Assembly (NCBI RefSeq): GCF_016887565.1
Contig: NZ_CP069396.1
Span: 10,584,001 to 10,648,000, forward strand
Length of the DNA: 64,000 nt
Direction: 5' to 3'
Origin: Archangium violaceum
Lineage (GTDB): Bacteria; Myxococcota; Myxococcia; Myxococcales; Myxococcaceae
The position numbers and the translations under genes are program-made. Under the pieces are notes generated by a model that worked only from the letters and a program-made list of their open reading frames with translations, searched no databases and had not been told where the DNA came from. Below are positions 13,720 through 23,364 of the stretch, piece after piece. Positions within the stretch are counted from its first letter, which is position 1. Each line of letters starts with the position of its first letter.

Positions 13720-16700
13720 CCTCCCCCACGAACATCCCTCTCGCCATCGTCGGGCTCGGTTGCAACCTGCCCGGTGCCGACTCCCCGTCGCGCTTCATGA
13801 ACCTGGGCCTGGAGGGGATGCGCGCCCTGAAGCCGGCCCCGGAGGAGTGGGCGACCGGGCTGGGCCTCCACCACGCCCTGATGGGCGGCTTCGTCGAGGA
13901 GGAGGGCCGCGACTGGAAGCGCTTCCGCCTGCCGCCGAACCAGGTGGAGAAGATGCACCGCATGGATCGGCTGCTCCACCTGGCGCTCCTCCAGGCGACG
14001 GAGGACGCCGGCTACGGCCCCGAGAAGAGCCCGGGCGCCCGGTGCGCCATCTACCTCGGGGCCACCGGCCTCGGCGTGGACATGAAGATCGACCAGACGC
14101 TGCGCCTGCGCACGCCGGAGATGCGCGAGCACCTGGCGGCGATGCTGCAGGAGCACGCGGAGGGAGACCGGCTGCTGGAGGCCGTGGACCGGCACGTGTC
14201 GGAGCACACCCCGCCCATCACCGTCGAGTCCATTCCCACCACGGCCACCATCGTCGCCGGCCGACTCTCCAGCATGCTGGACACGCGGGGCGGGCACCTG
14301 GCGATCGACGCGGGGACGGCCTCGTCCCTGGCGGCGCTGAAGTTCGCCTCGCAGTCGCTGCAGCACGGGCACTGTGACGTGGCGGTGGTGGGCGCGGTGT
14401 CGCCGCTGCTCAGCCCCTCCTCCTTCGGTCTGCTGGCCGCGCGAGGCTGGCTGGCGGCGGAGGAGCTGCTCTCGCTCGATGCCCGTTCCGCGGGCACGCT
14501 GCCCGGCGAGGGCGCCGTGGCGCTCGTGCTGTGCCGGCTGGACGACGCGCTGGCGGATGGGCAGCGCATCTACGCCGTCCTGCATGGCGTCACCTCGGAG
14601 ATGAACCTCAAGCAGGGCCTCTCGCGCATGTCCCGCCTGGTGGACCGCGCCGCGCGCACCTGCCTGGACATGACGGGGGTGGACCCGGAGCTGGTACGGC
14701 ACGTGGAGATGCAGGCGTGCGGGATTCCCAGCCTGGAGGACCAGGAGCTGCTCGGCCTGAGGTCCGCGCTCGGCGCCACGCGCTCCGAGCTGTTGACGTT
14801 CTCCTCCGCCGCGCCCCAGGTGGGCTTCCAGCAGGCGGCCAGCGGACTGGTGTCGGTGATGCGCGCGGCGCTGGCGCTCCATGGTGGCATGCGGCCCCCC
14901 ATCTCCGGCCTCACCACGCCGCGCTACGAGACGCAGAGCACGCTGGAGTGCCTCGCCCGCCCCACGAAGCTGCCGCCCCGCAGCTACGTGGGCGTCAGCT
15001 CGCTGGGCTGGGCGGGACTCGCCTACCACGCGCTGCTCGGCGCGGCGCCGAGCCGCGAGGCCACGCCCACGGTGCGCCCGGTCCGCGCGCCCTCGCAGAA
15101 GTTCGCCATCGTCGGCATGGGCGCCGTCGCACCGGGAGCCTCGGACGCGAAGTCGCTCTGGAGCAACATCATCACCAAGGCGGACGCCATCGGCGACCTG
15201 CCGCCCTCGCGCTTCAACGTCCACCGCATCCTCAACGGGCTCATGGGCCCCGGTGAAATCATCCCCCGGCTGGCGGGCGTGGTGGACCTGCCGGCGCCCG
15301 ACCCTCGCTGGCTCAAGCTGCCGCCTCCACAGGCCGCGGCGTTGGACCCGGCCGTCGTCCTCTTCACCAAGGCGGCGGAGGAGGCGCTGGAGCAGGCGGG
15401 GTACCAGCCCGGCCAGTGGAACGGGCGGCGCGTCCAGGTGGTGGTGGGCCAGCTGCCCGCCCGCGCGAAGGAGTTCCAGACCGAGCAGCGCTTCGTGAGC
15501 GAGCGCTACCTGACGCTGGCCGAGGAGGCACTCCGGGCGCAGGGCATGTCGGCCCGCAAGCTGCTGCCGCTGCTGGAGACGCTGCGTCAGAGTCTGCTGT
15601 CCGCGGTGCCCCCGCTGGATGAGAACACGCTCTGGTACTACACGGGCATGACGTGCGCGACGCGGCTCGCCTCCATCCACGACTTCACCGGAGGCGTGAT
15701 GGCGGTGGACGCGGCCTGCTCCAGCTCGCTGGCGGCGGTGCACATCGCCCTGCTGTCGCTGGCGAACCGGGAGGCCGACGCGGTGGTGGCCGGCGGCGTG
15801 GCCTTCAACCTGGCGCCGGAGTACGTGGCGCCCCTGGCCGTGCTCGGCTTCCTCTCCCCTCGCGGCACGTTCCCCTTCGACGATCGCGCGGACGGCTTCG
15901 TGCCAGCGGAGGGCGCGGGCGCCATCGTCATCAAGCGTTTGGAAGACGCGGAGGCGACGAAGGACAACATCCTCGCCGTCATCTCCGGCATCGGCTTCTC
16001 GAGTGATGGCCGGGGCACCACCCTGCTGGCGCCCAACCCCAAGGGCCAGGCGCGGGCGGTGGAGCGCGCGCTGGAGGACGCCAAGGCGCACCCCAACCAG
16101 GTGGGCCTGCTGGAGGCGCACGGCACCGGCACCCGGGCGGGAGACCTGTCCGAGGCCACCGCCTATGGCGAGGTCTTCCAGGCTCGCGGCCGTGACACCC
16201 CGGTGCCCATGGGCACCCTCAAGTCGCAGATCGGCCACACCTCGTCGGCCTCCGGCATGCTGGGCCTCATCAAGGCGGCCTTCGCGGTGAACCAGGCCTT
16301 CCTGCCGCCCATGAATGGCGGTGAGTTCCCCAAGTCGGAGATCCACTTCGACAAGCTGCCCATCTCCCTGTCGCTGGAGGGCCGGCCCTGGCCCACGCCG
16401 CGCGAGGGACGGAGGCTCGCCGGGGTGAGCACCTTCGCCCTGGGCGGCTCGAACTACCACGTCGTCCTCGAGGAGCACGACAACACCCACCGGATACCGA
16501 AGACGCCGGGACCGCAGCCCAACGTGATGGGCCAGCCCATCCCCAGCCGAGGGCTCTTCGCCCAGCGCTGGAGGGCGGACCTGACGCCGCTGTCGCTCTC
16601 CTCGGAGAAGCGCTACCCGGTGGCGGGCAAGAAGCTCCTGCTGCTCGGGGACGACCCGGGCATGGTGGCCTCCTTCACCCGCGTGCTGTCGGGCCGGGGA

Positions 16701-19079
16701 GCCCGCGTCCTCACGGTGCCCCTGGCGGGCATCACCGACCCGCTGGAAGTGGAGCGCAAGGTGCGCCGGGCCAGCGAGGACCTGGGCGGAGCCGACGGTG
16801 TCATCGACCTGGCCGCCTTCGGTCCGGCCGAGTACTTCCTCACGCTGGGCAGCGCCCGCTTCGCGCGCCGCACGGCGGAGACCACCGCGCGCTGGCACGG
16901 CACCGGACGCGCCCTGTACGAGCGCCTGGGTGACCCGAAGCGCACCGCCTGCTATGTGGCCGTCACCGCCATGGGAGGGGACTTCGGCTTCCTGGGCGAC
17001 GGCGGCAACGTGCTGGGTGGCTCCACCGCGGGCTTCCTCAAGGCGCTGAAGCAGGAGCTGCCGGGCGCGATCATCAAGATCGTCGACTTCGAGCCGAGCA
17101 CCTCGCACTGGGTGCTGGCGGAGACCGTCACGCGCGAGCTGGAGGAAGGCAGCGACCGGACGGAGATCGGCTACCTGGCCGGACGGCGCTTCGTGGTGGG
17201 CATGCGCCGGGCGGACTTCCCGGAGGGCAGCCCGGTGCTGCGCAAGGTGGACCCGAGCTGGGTGCTGCTCTTCTCGGGAGGCGGGCGCGGCGCCGTCTTC
17301 GAGGTGGCCAAGGCGGTGGCGCGGCTGGGCCCGAAGGTCATCCTCACCGGGCGCACCCCGGCCCCCATCGGCGCCGAGCCCTACCTGGCGCTCAACGACG
17401 AGGCGTTCGAGGCCTTCCGCAAGGAGGAGATGGTCCGGCGCAAGAAGGAGGACCCCACCCTCACGCCGGTGAAGTTCGCCGAGTCCTTCGACACCATCAT
17501 CCGGGCGCGCGAGCTGTGGCGCAACCTCCAGGAGGTCTACGCGCAGGGGCTGCCCATCGAGTACGAGACGTGTGACATCCGAAACGCCGCGGACGTGCGG
17601 GCCATGGTGGACCGGGTGCGCGAGTACCACGGCCACATCGACGGGCTGGTGCACGGCGCGATGATCGAGGCCTCCAAGAGCCTGCCGGACAAGACGCCGG
17701 GGATGGTGGCGGCCACGGTGGACGTGAAGGTGATGGGCCTGGTGCACCTGCTGGAGGCCACGCGGCGGGACGATCTGAAGCTGGTGATGTGCTTCGGCTC
17801 GGGCGCGGGCCGCTTCGGCAACAAGGGCCAGACGGACTACAGCGCGGCGAACGACCTGATGAGCAAGGTCACCATGGCCTACGCCCACCGGGCGCGCTCG
17901 CACATGCGCTGCGTCACCATCGACTGGACGGCGTGGGAGGGCTCGGGCGCGGCGGTGCGCAACCGCGAGGTGGTGCAGGGCACCGGCGTCTCCTTCATCA
18001 CCCCAGCCGAGGGCGCCTACTGGTTCATCAACGAGCTGATGCTGGGCCGCTCCGAGCGCGAGGTGGCCATCTTCGAGGAGCGGCTCTTCCGCGAGTGGCC
18101 CTTCCTGGGCGCCTCCGCCGAGGGCCCCGTGCCCCGGAAGGTGTACGACGACCGGGGCTTCCTGCTCGTGCCCTCGGACTTCCCGATGCTCGAGTGCGTG
18201 GAGGAGCACACCCCGGAGAAGCTGGTGGCGACGCGCACGTTCGACCTCAACAACGACCCGTTCCTGCTCCAGCACCAGCTGCACTCGGTGCCCATCATGC
18301 CGGGCACCTTCGGCTTCGAGATGCTGAGCGAGGGCGCGGCCCTCTTCCGTCCGGACCTGGCGGTGCTGCGCGGGGAGGAGCTGCGGATCGACACCCCGCT
18401 CAAGTTCTTCAAGGCGCCGCTGACGGGTGAGCAGTCGAAGGGAAAGCCGGTCCACGTCACCCTCACGGTGGAGGTGCTGGAGCAGCGCGGCGAGGAGGTG
18501 GTGGTGCACGTCGAGACCAGCAGCGAGCTGGCGCTGGGCGGCCGCTCCGACCTGACGCAGCGCCGCATCCACTTCCGGGGGCGCTTCGTGCTCGGACCGG
18601 CGCCGCGCCTGGAGCCCGGCACCGGAAAGCTGCCGGACGCGCTCCCAGGCGCGCGGGCGCGCTCCATCTTCCACCTGGCCAAGGAGCCCGTGTACCTGGG
18701 CCCGCTCTTCTGCCGCGCCGAGTGGGTCTACGTGGGCGAGCGCGAGGTGGAGGGCATCATCCGCGCCCCCCGGCAGCGGGAGATCTTCGCCCACGTGGCC
18801 CGGCCGCACTTCCAATACGACCCGCTGCTGCTGGATGCCGCCTTCCAGGTGGCCGCCAACTGGGACGGCTACCACCACGACCTGGTGTCCATCCCCATGG
18901 GCGTGGAGCAGATGATCCGCGGCCGGCTGCGGCGCACCGGTGAGTCCGCGTACGTGAAGGCGAAGCTGCTGCAGGTGGACGGCGACGAGGTCACCTACGA
19001 CATCGAGGTGCAGGGCGAGGACGGAGCCCTGCTCCTGGGAGTGAAGGCGCTGTGGCTGCGGCGGTTGCGTCCCCGGTGA
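13716..19079 (+). CDS. PUFA-synthase/hglE-like megasynthase: KS(degenerate)-KS-KR-DH
   Basis: The 1787-residue protein starts at the ATG of an ATGA overlap with the preceding gene. KS3 (about 1-430) is fully degenerate: Thr201 replaces the Cys, EMQACG replaces the first His motif, and PQVGFQQ replaces the NIGH motif, so it is chain-length-factor-like. KS4 (about 460-920) is intact, with Cys668 in DAACSSSL, EAHGTGT and QIGHT. A ketoreductase region follows, with a structural Rossmann half near 970-1150 and the catalytic half from about 1181 (SGGGRGA). Tyr1375 and Asn1379 lie in YSAAND. The C-terminal domain is a dehydratase with His1520 (HQLHSVPIMPG) and Asp1707 (LLLDAAFQ). It would reduce and dehydrate beta-keto intermediates made with the AT/ACPs of the first protein. 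Confidence 0.87.
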   Translation: MTSPTNIPLAIVGLGCNLPGADSPSRFMNLGLEGMRALKPAPEEWATGLGLHHALMGGFVEEEGRDWKRFRLPPNQVEKMHRMDRLLHLALLQATEDAGYGPEKSPGARCAIYLGATGLGVDMKIDQTLRLRTPEMREHLAAMLQEHAEGDRLLEAVDRHVSEHTPPITVESIPTTATIVAGRLSSMLDTRGGHLAIDAGTASSLAALKFASQSLQHGHCDVAVVGAVSPLLSPSSFGLLAARGWLAAEELLSLDARSAGTLPGEGAVALVLCRLDDALADGQRIYAVLHGVTSEMNLKQGLSRMSRLVDRAARTCLDMTGVDPELVRHVEMQACGIPSLEDQELLGLRSALGATRSELLTFSSAAPQVGFQQAASGLVSVMRAALALHGGMRPPISGLTTPRYETQSTLECLARPTKLPPRSYVGVSSLGWAGLAYHALLGAAPSREATPTVRPVRAPSQKFAIVGMGAVAPGASDAKSLWSNIITKADAIGDLPPSRFNVHRILNGLMGPGEIIPRLAGVVDLPAPDPRWLKLPPPQAAALDPAVVLFTKAAEEALEQAGYQPGQWNGRRVQVVVGQLPARAKEFQTEQRFVSERYLTLAEEALRAQGMSARKLLPLLETLRQSLLSAVPPLDENTLWYYTGMTCATRLASIHDFTGGVMAVDAACSSSLAAVHIALLSLANREADAVVAGGVAFNLAPEYVAPLAVLGFLSPRGTFPFDDRADGFVPAEGAGAIVIKRLEDAEATKDNILAVISGIGFSSDGRGTTLLAPNPKGQARAVERALEDAKAHPNQVGLLEAHGTGTRAGDLSEATAYGEVFQARGRDTPVPMGTLKSQIGHTSSASGMLGLIKAAFAVNQAFLPPMNGGEFPKSEIHFDKLPISLSLEGRPWPTPREGRRLAGVSTFALGGSNYHVVLEEHDNTHRIPKTPGPQPNVMGQPIPSRGLFAQRWRADLTPLSLSSEKRYPVAGKKLLLLGDDPGMVASFTRVLSGRGARVLTVPLAGITDPLEVERKVRRASEDLGGADGVIDLAAFGPAEYFLTLGSARFARRTAETTARWHGTGRALYERLGDPKRTACYVAVTAMGGDFGFLGDGGNVLGGSTAGFLKALKQELPGAIIKIVDFEPSTSHWVLAETVTRELEEGSDRTEIGYLAGRRFVVGMRRADFPEGSPVLRKVDPSWVLLFSGGGRGAVFEVAKAVARLGPKVILTGRTPAPIGAEPYLALNDEAFEAFRKEEMVRRKKEDPTLTPVKFAESFDTIIRARELWRNLQEVYAQGLPIEYETCDIRNAADVRAMVDRVREYHGHIDGLVHGAMIEASKSLPDKTPGMVAATVDVKVMGLVHLLEATRRDDLKLVMCFGSGAGRFGNKGQTDYSAANDLMSKVTMAYAHRARSHMRCVTIDWTAWEGSGAAVRNREVVQGTGVSFITPAEGAYWFINELMLGRSEREVAIFEERLFREWPFLGASAEGPVPRKVYDDRGFLLVPSDFPMLECVEEHTPEKLVATRTFDLNNDPFLLQHQLHSVPIMPGTFGFEMLSEGAALFRPDLAVLRGEELRIDTPLKFFKAPLTGEQSKGKPVHVTLTVEVLEQRGEEVVVHVETSSELALGGRSDLTQRRIHFRGRFVLGPAPRLEPGTGKLPDALPGARARSIFHLAKEPVYLGPLFCRAEWVYVGEREVEGIIRAPRQREIFAHVARPHFQYDPLLLDAAFQVAANWDGYHHDLVSIPMGVEQMIRGRLRRTGESAYVKAKLLQVDGDEVTYDIEVQGEDGALLLGVKALWLRRLRPR

Positions 19080-19783
19080 ACGCTCCCGGGCCGAGGCCCT
19101 CCCGGCTCACGCTGCCCACGGGCCGGGAGGTGGTGCTCGGCTGGTGCGAGGTGGGGCGGGAGGACGCCGCCTCGCTCTGGCCCGCCGAGCGGGAAGCCCT
19201 GGCCCGGTGCAGGCTCGACAAGCGGCGCCACGAGCTCATCGCGGGCCGGGTGGCGGCCCATCGCGCCCTGGCGCTGCTGGCCCCGGCGGCACACGCGGAG
19301 GTCCTGGCCCGCCCCGGGGGACAGGATGAAGGGCGGCCCTTCTTCCCCTCCGCACCGGATGTCGCGCTGTCCATCTCCCACTCGGACGGGCTGGCGGTGG
19401 CGGCGGTCTCGCGAGGGGGGGCGCTGGGCGTGGACCTGGAGCAGCGGGTGGAGGCGGGCGGAGCCTTCCTGGAGGAGGCCTTCGCTCCGGGCGAGCACGA
19501 GGGCTATGCCGCTCCCTGCGCGGGCCGGGTGGAGCCGATCACCGCCGCCTGGGCCATGAAGGAGGCGGTGCTGAAGGTCTGGGGCGTGGGGCTGCGAGCG
19601 CCCCTGCAGCGGGTGGCGGTGCGGCCGGTGCTGCTCTCCGCGAGCGGAGAAGCCCTGTCGCTGCGGCTGACGCTGGAGGCGGAGGGGCTCCCGCCGGAGC
19701 TGGGCGTGCCCCCGGCGGTGCTGACCGGACTCCTGCTGGCGGGGGAGCACGGCCGGGTGCTGGCGCTGGCGGCTCCGGCCTGA
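19052..19783 (+). CDS. Sfp-type 4'-phosphopantetheinyl transferase
   Basis: This 243-residue enzyme transfers phosphopantetheine from CoA to carrier proteins. The Sfp/Gsp-type motifs are present: SISHSDG, LGVDLEQ (Mg-binding Asp/Glu) and WAMKEAVLKVWG (W-x-x-KEA-x-K). It starts with a GTG at 19052 within the end of the preceding gene, preceded by GGAGTGAAGG. A second in-frame GTG at 19076 forms a GTGA overlap with the upstream stop and is the alternative. The tight coupling makes it the dedicated activator of the two ACPs of this operon, which is notable because those ACPs have Thr in place of Ser. It converges with the chemoreceptor gene with a four-base gap. Confidence 0.9.
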   Translation: MAAAVASPVNAPGPRPSRLTLPTGREVVLGWCEVGREDAASLWPAEREALARCRLDKRRHELIAGRVAAHRALALLAPAAHAEVLARPGGQDEGRPFFPSAPDVALSISHSDGLAVAAVSRGGALGVDLEQRVEAGGAFLEEAFAPGEHEGYAAPCAGRVEPITAAWAMKEAVLKVWGVGLRAPLQRVAVRPVLLSASGEALSLRLTLEAEGLPPELGVPPAVLTGLLLAGEHGRVLALAAPA

Positions 19784-19787
19784 GGGC

Positions 19788-21632
19788 TCAGACGTTGGCC
19801 GTCTTCTTCCCGGAGCGAAGGCCCTGGCCCTCCTCCGGCTCCGACCGGTTCTGCCAGCCGTACTTCTCGACGAAGCCCGTCACCCGCGCCACCACGCTGC
19901 GCATCTGGGTGGCGGCCTCGTCGCTCGTCTGCAGGCTCGCCATCGTCTGGTCCATGATCTTCTGCAGGTCGCTCATCGCCTGGAAGATCTGCCCGATGCC
20001 CTGATTCTGCTGGGTGACGGCCGCGGAGATCTGCCGCACCGAGCTCACGTTGTCGCGCACGATGTTGGTGAGCTGCCGGATGTTCTCCCCGAAGCCCTGC
20101 ACCTGGGCGAGGCTGCCGTGCACCTTCTCCGAGCCCTGCTCGGACATGTCCGCCGTGTAGCGGATGGCGTTGCTCAGCTCCTCCAGCACGTCGTGCACCT
20201 TGTCGGTGGCCTTGATGGACTGGTTGGCCAGGTTGCGGATCTCCCGCGCCACCACGGCGAAGCCCTTGCCGTGTTCGCCCGAGCGCACCGCCTCGATGGC
20301 GGCGTTGAGCGCCAGCATGTTGGAGCGGTCCGCCAGCGCCTTCACCGTCTGGGTGATGTCGGCGATCTGCCGGGCGCGCTCGTCCAGGGAGCGGATGCTC
20401 GTGGCCATCTGCTGCACCTGCAGCTGGATGTCCGTCAGCCCCTGGAGGCTCTGCTCGATGGCGCCCTCGCCCAGGCGGCCGATCTGATCCGCGCGCTCGG
20501 CCTGCTTCAGCACGCCCTCGGCCTTCTGGGCGGCCAGCAGCGACGTCTGTTTGATCTCCTGCGCGGTGACCTGCGTCTCCTGGAGCGCCGCGGCGTGGGT
20601 GGAGAGCGCCTCCGTCTGCCGCTTGTGCGAGACGCCCAGCTCCTCGGCGGACTCGCCCAGCAGTTGCGCCGACTCACCCAGGGAGAACGAGAAGTCGCGC
20701 AGCTGCTCGAAGGCGGTGGCGGTGGCCCGCGACAGATCACCCACCTCGTCGGTGGACACCCACTTGGGCAGGGCGGGATTGCCCGCCACGAGCGACACGA
20801 TGGAGCGCTCGACGGCGTCCGTGCCCGCGTGCTGCTGGCGCGCCAGCTCGAAGGCCGCCATGGACGCCACGAGCACCAGGAAGCCACCCACCAGGACCAC
20901 CGGCAGCACCATGGAGCCCATGATGTCCTGGACGCGCTCCTGCAGGATCACCATCACCTGCGGAGGCAACATCTCCCGCAGATCCGCGAACAGCGCGTTG
21001 AAACCGGTCTGGGCCTTCTTCGCGATGATCATCCCCGACACCGTCAGGGTGCTCACCACGTACAGGGCGAAGCAGTAGGGCAGATACCAGCGCTGCCGGG
21101 GCCAGATGAACCCGCGGCCCCGCAGCTCCGCCTGCGGGTGCCGGTGGAACTCCTCGAGCGCGTAGGGGCGCAGCACCTTCTCGATGCGCAGCGACTGCCA
21201 GATGAAGACGATGCCCAGCAACAGCTCGAAGGCCAGCACCACCTGGGGAACGGCCCACACACTGCTGATGCCGTAGACGAAGGGCGGCCAGATGCTGAAG
21301 CTGAGGCCCGACGCGCCGTAGCAGGCATACAGGCCCAGCTCGATCCGCCTCGGCGCCTCGAGGATGCGCTGCAGCCGCGCCCCCGGGACATCGTCCGGCT
21401 TGTTCGCCAGGGCGTTGCGCGTCACGTGCACCGTCAGCCACAACGGAATGGCGAGACCAAATACGGGGAGAATCCAACTGACGTTGATCAGCGCGATCTT
21501 CCAGGCGAGGTCACCCTCCAGCCCCATGATCAGCACGACCATGTAGACGATCGGCACCACACCGAGCATCACCGCCAGCTGTTGCTCCAGGAGGACCTTG
21601 AGAATCAGCCGGTTCAACTGCGCCTTGCTCAT
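19788..21632 (-). CDS. methyl-accepting chemotaxis-type receptor with six-helix membrane domain
   Basis: The 614-residue protein starts MSKAQLNRLILKVLLEQQ at 21632. The N-terminal 300 residues hold about six hydrophobic helices and no large periplasmic domain. A HAMP-like linker (about 310-350) follows, then a long helical signalling domain whose hairpin tip reads MLALNAAIEAVRSGEHGKGFAVVAREIRNLA, broken here as the conserved MCP core from about 490. The C-terminal tail is polar. It relays a membrane or intracellular cue to a CheA/CheW array, but no che genes are adjacent. The frame continues upstream to 22178 without any resemblance to a receptor N-terminus, so the shorter start is used. It is divergent from the FAD oxidoreductase gene. 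Confidence 0.9.
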   Translation of the reverse strand: MSKAQLNRLILKVLLEQQLAVMLGVVPIVYMVVLIMGLEGDLAWKIALINVSWILPVFGLAIPLWLTVHVTRNALANKPDDVPGARLQRILEAPRRIELGLYACYGASGLSFSIWPPFVYGISSVWAVPQVVLAFELLLGIVFIWQSLRIEKVLRPYALEEFHRHPQAELRGRGFIWPRQRWYLPYCFALYVVSTLTVSGMIIAKKAQTGFNALFADLREMLPPQVMVILQERVQDIMGSMVLPVVLVGGFLVLVASMAAFELARQQHAGTDAVERSIVSLVAGNPALPKWVSTDEVGDLSRATATAFEQLRDFSFSLGESAQLLGESAEELGVSHKRQTEALSTHAAALQETQVTAQEIKQTSLLAAQKAEGVLKQAERADQIGRLGEGAIEQSLQGLTDIQLQVQQMATSIRSLDERARQIADITQTVKALADRSNMLALNAAIEAVRSGEHGKGFAVVAREIRNLANQSIKATDKVHDVLEELSNAIRYTADMSEQGSEKVHGSLAQVQGFGENIRQLTNIVRDNVSSVRQISAAVTQQNQGIGQIFQAMSDLQKIMDQTMASLQTSDEAATQMRSVVARVTGFVEKYGWQNRSEPEEGQGLRSGKKTANV

Positions 21633-21840
21633 GCGGCCACACTGTAACACCAGGGACATCCTCCACCTCCTTCCCAACCTGAAGGGGGGGAAACGAATTT
21701 TCCTCGGACGGTGAGCAGACGTGGGCGCGCATCGCTCGTCCGCTCTCCAGCTCCTTGATGCACCAGGGAATCGAATCCGCGTATCCTCGTTTACCGAGGC
21801 TCCCCGGAGTAGGCCTCGCCACCCCCCTGGTACCTTCAAA

Positions 21841-23292
21841 ATGAACCCCAGCAAGCGCGGATTCGGACGAGCCGTCGTCATGGGAGGAAGCATCGCGGGC
21901 CTGCTCAGCGCCCGAGTGCTTTCCGAGCATTTCGAGAAGGTGGTGATTCTAGAAAGGGAGCGTCTCCCCGACGGGCCGGAGCAGCGCAAGGCGGTACCCC
22001 AGGGGCGGCACATCCACGCCATGCTGGAGGCGGGGCTGAAGGTGCTGGAGGAGCTCTTCCCCGGGCTGTTGGAGGAGTTGGAAGCGGGCGGCGCCGACCG
22101 CATCGACATGGGCCGGGACGCCGCCTGGTTCCACTTCGGGGCCTGGAAGCCGCGCTTCGTCAGCGGGTACGAGACCATCCTCTGCTCCCGCCCCTACCTG
22201 GAGTGGAAGGTGCGCGGACGCATCGTGGCCCTGCCCAACGTGGAGCTGCGGCAGGGGTACGCCGTCCAGGGGCTGCTCACGGAGGGCCCAGGGGGCCGGG
22301 TGACGGGAGTGAAGGTGGAGGGCCCGGACGGAGAGGAGACGCTCGCGGCGGATCTGGTCGTGGATGCCACGGGCCGGGGCTCGCGGGCACCCCAGTGGCT
22401 GGAGCAGCTGGGGTATGGCCGGCCGGAAGAGGAACAGGTCGGCATCGAGCTGGCTTACACGAGCCGCTTCTACGAGCGCCCCGCCCACTCGCGGAACGAT
22501 TGGAAGAGCCTGGCGCTGTACGCGCGGGCGCCGGACAGCTGGCGCTCGGGCTTCCTCGCCAACGTGGAGGGCGGGCGGTGGATCGTCAGCCTCAGCGGGT
22601 ACTTCGGTGACCACCCACCCACCGACGAGGCGGGGTTCCTGGAGTTCACCCGCGGCCTGCCCACCCCGCACATCCACGAGGCGCTCCGGGGGGCGAAGCC
22701 GCTGACGCAGCCCGTCATGCACAAGATACCGACGAGCCGGTGGCTGCACTTCGAGCGGATGCCGCGCTTCCCGGACGGGTTCGTGCTGCTGGGGGACTCG
22801 GTCTGCGCCCTCAACCCCGTGTATGGCCAGGGCATGACGGTCATCAGCCTGGGCGCGCGGCGGCTCGGCGAGTGCCTCGCGGCCCAGGCGCGCTCGACGC
22901 CGGGCAACCTCCAGGGGCTGTCGCGGCGCTTCCAGAAGGGGCTGGCCCGGAGCATCGGCCTGAGCTGGATGCTCGCCACCACGATGGACCTCATCTACCC
23001 GCGGACGCGGGGCAAGCGGCCCCCCGGGTTGAAGCTGCTGCAGTGGTCGATTGGCAACCTGGTGGACCTCACCTCGCTGGACGAGGCGTCCTGCGAGCGC
23101 TTCTACCGGGTCCTCCACCTGCGGGGCGGGCTGGAGGTGCTGCTGCAGCCGAAGCTGGCCCTGGCCCTGGCGGCCTACAGCCTCAAGAGCCTGTTCGTCC
23201 CGCTGGCCCAGCGGGTGAATCTGGACCGCATGCCTCGCGCGCCGGGAATCCGGACGCCAGCGGGCGGCGAGCGGATGGACACGGCCGCGTGA
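21841..23292 (+). CDS. FAD-dependent oxidoreductase (squalene-epoxidase/halogenase-like group)
   Basis: This 483-residue flavoprotein has an N-terminal dinucleotide-binding motif GGSIAGLLSARVL (about residues 14-27), VLERERLPDGPEQRKAVPQGRH after the second strand, the middle motif VVDATGRGSRAP, and the C-terminal FAD motif LLGDSVCALNPVYGQGMT. It belongs to the broad group of aromatic-ring hydroxylases, epoxidases and geranylgeranyl-reductase-like enzymes. The substrate is not evident. The ATG at 21841 has no clear ribosome binding site but gives a normal distance to the nucleotide-binding motif. Its closeness to the megasynthase operon allows a tailoring role, though a minus-strand chemoreceptor lies between them and it has its own promoter. 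Confidence 0.82.
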   Translation: MNPSKRGFGRAVVMGGSIAGLLSARVLSEHFEKVVILERERLPDGPEQRKAVPQGRHIHAMLEAGLKVLEELFPGLLEELEAGGADRIDMGRDAAWFHFGAWKPRFVSGYETILCSRPYLEWKVRGRIVALPNVELRQGYAVQGLLTEGPGGRVTGVKVEGPDGEETLAADLVVDATGRGSRAPQWLEQLGYGRPEEEQVGIELAYTSRFYERPAHSRNDWKSLALYARAPDSWRSGFLANVEGGRWIVSLSGYFGDHPPTDEAGFLEFTRGLPTPHIHEALRGAKPLTQPVMHKIPTSRWLHFERMPRFPDGFVLLGDSVCALNPVYGQGMTVISLGARRLGECLAAQARSTPGNLQGLSRRFQKGLARSIGLSWMLATTMDLIYPRTRGKRPPGLKLLQWSIGNLVDLTSLDEASCERFYRVLHLRGGLEVLLQPKLALALAAYSLKSLFVPLAQRVNLDRMPRAPGIRTPAGGERMDTAA

Positions 23293-23364
23293 CATTTGGC
23301 GCACCGGGAAGGGAGTTGTAGAACACTACCCGACACGGCCGTCCCCCGCTGGGAGCCCCCATCC

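Noticed and set aside
19788-22178. Longer chemoreceptor beginning at 22178
   Set aside because: The first 182 codons overlap the divergent FAD oxidoreductase gene and do not resemble a receptor; the start at 21632 begins just before the first membrane helix.
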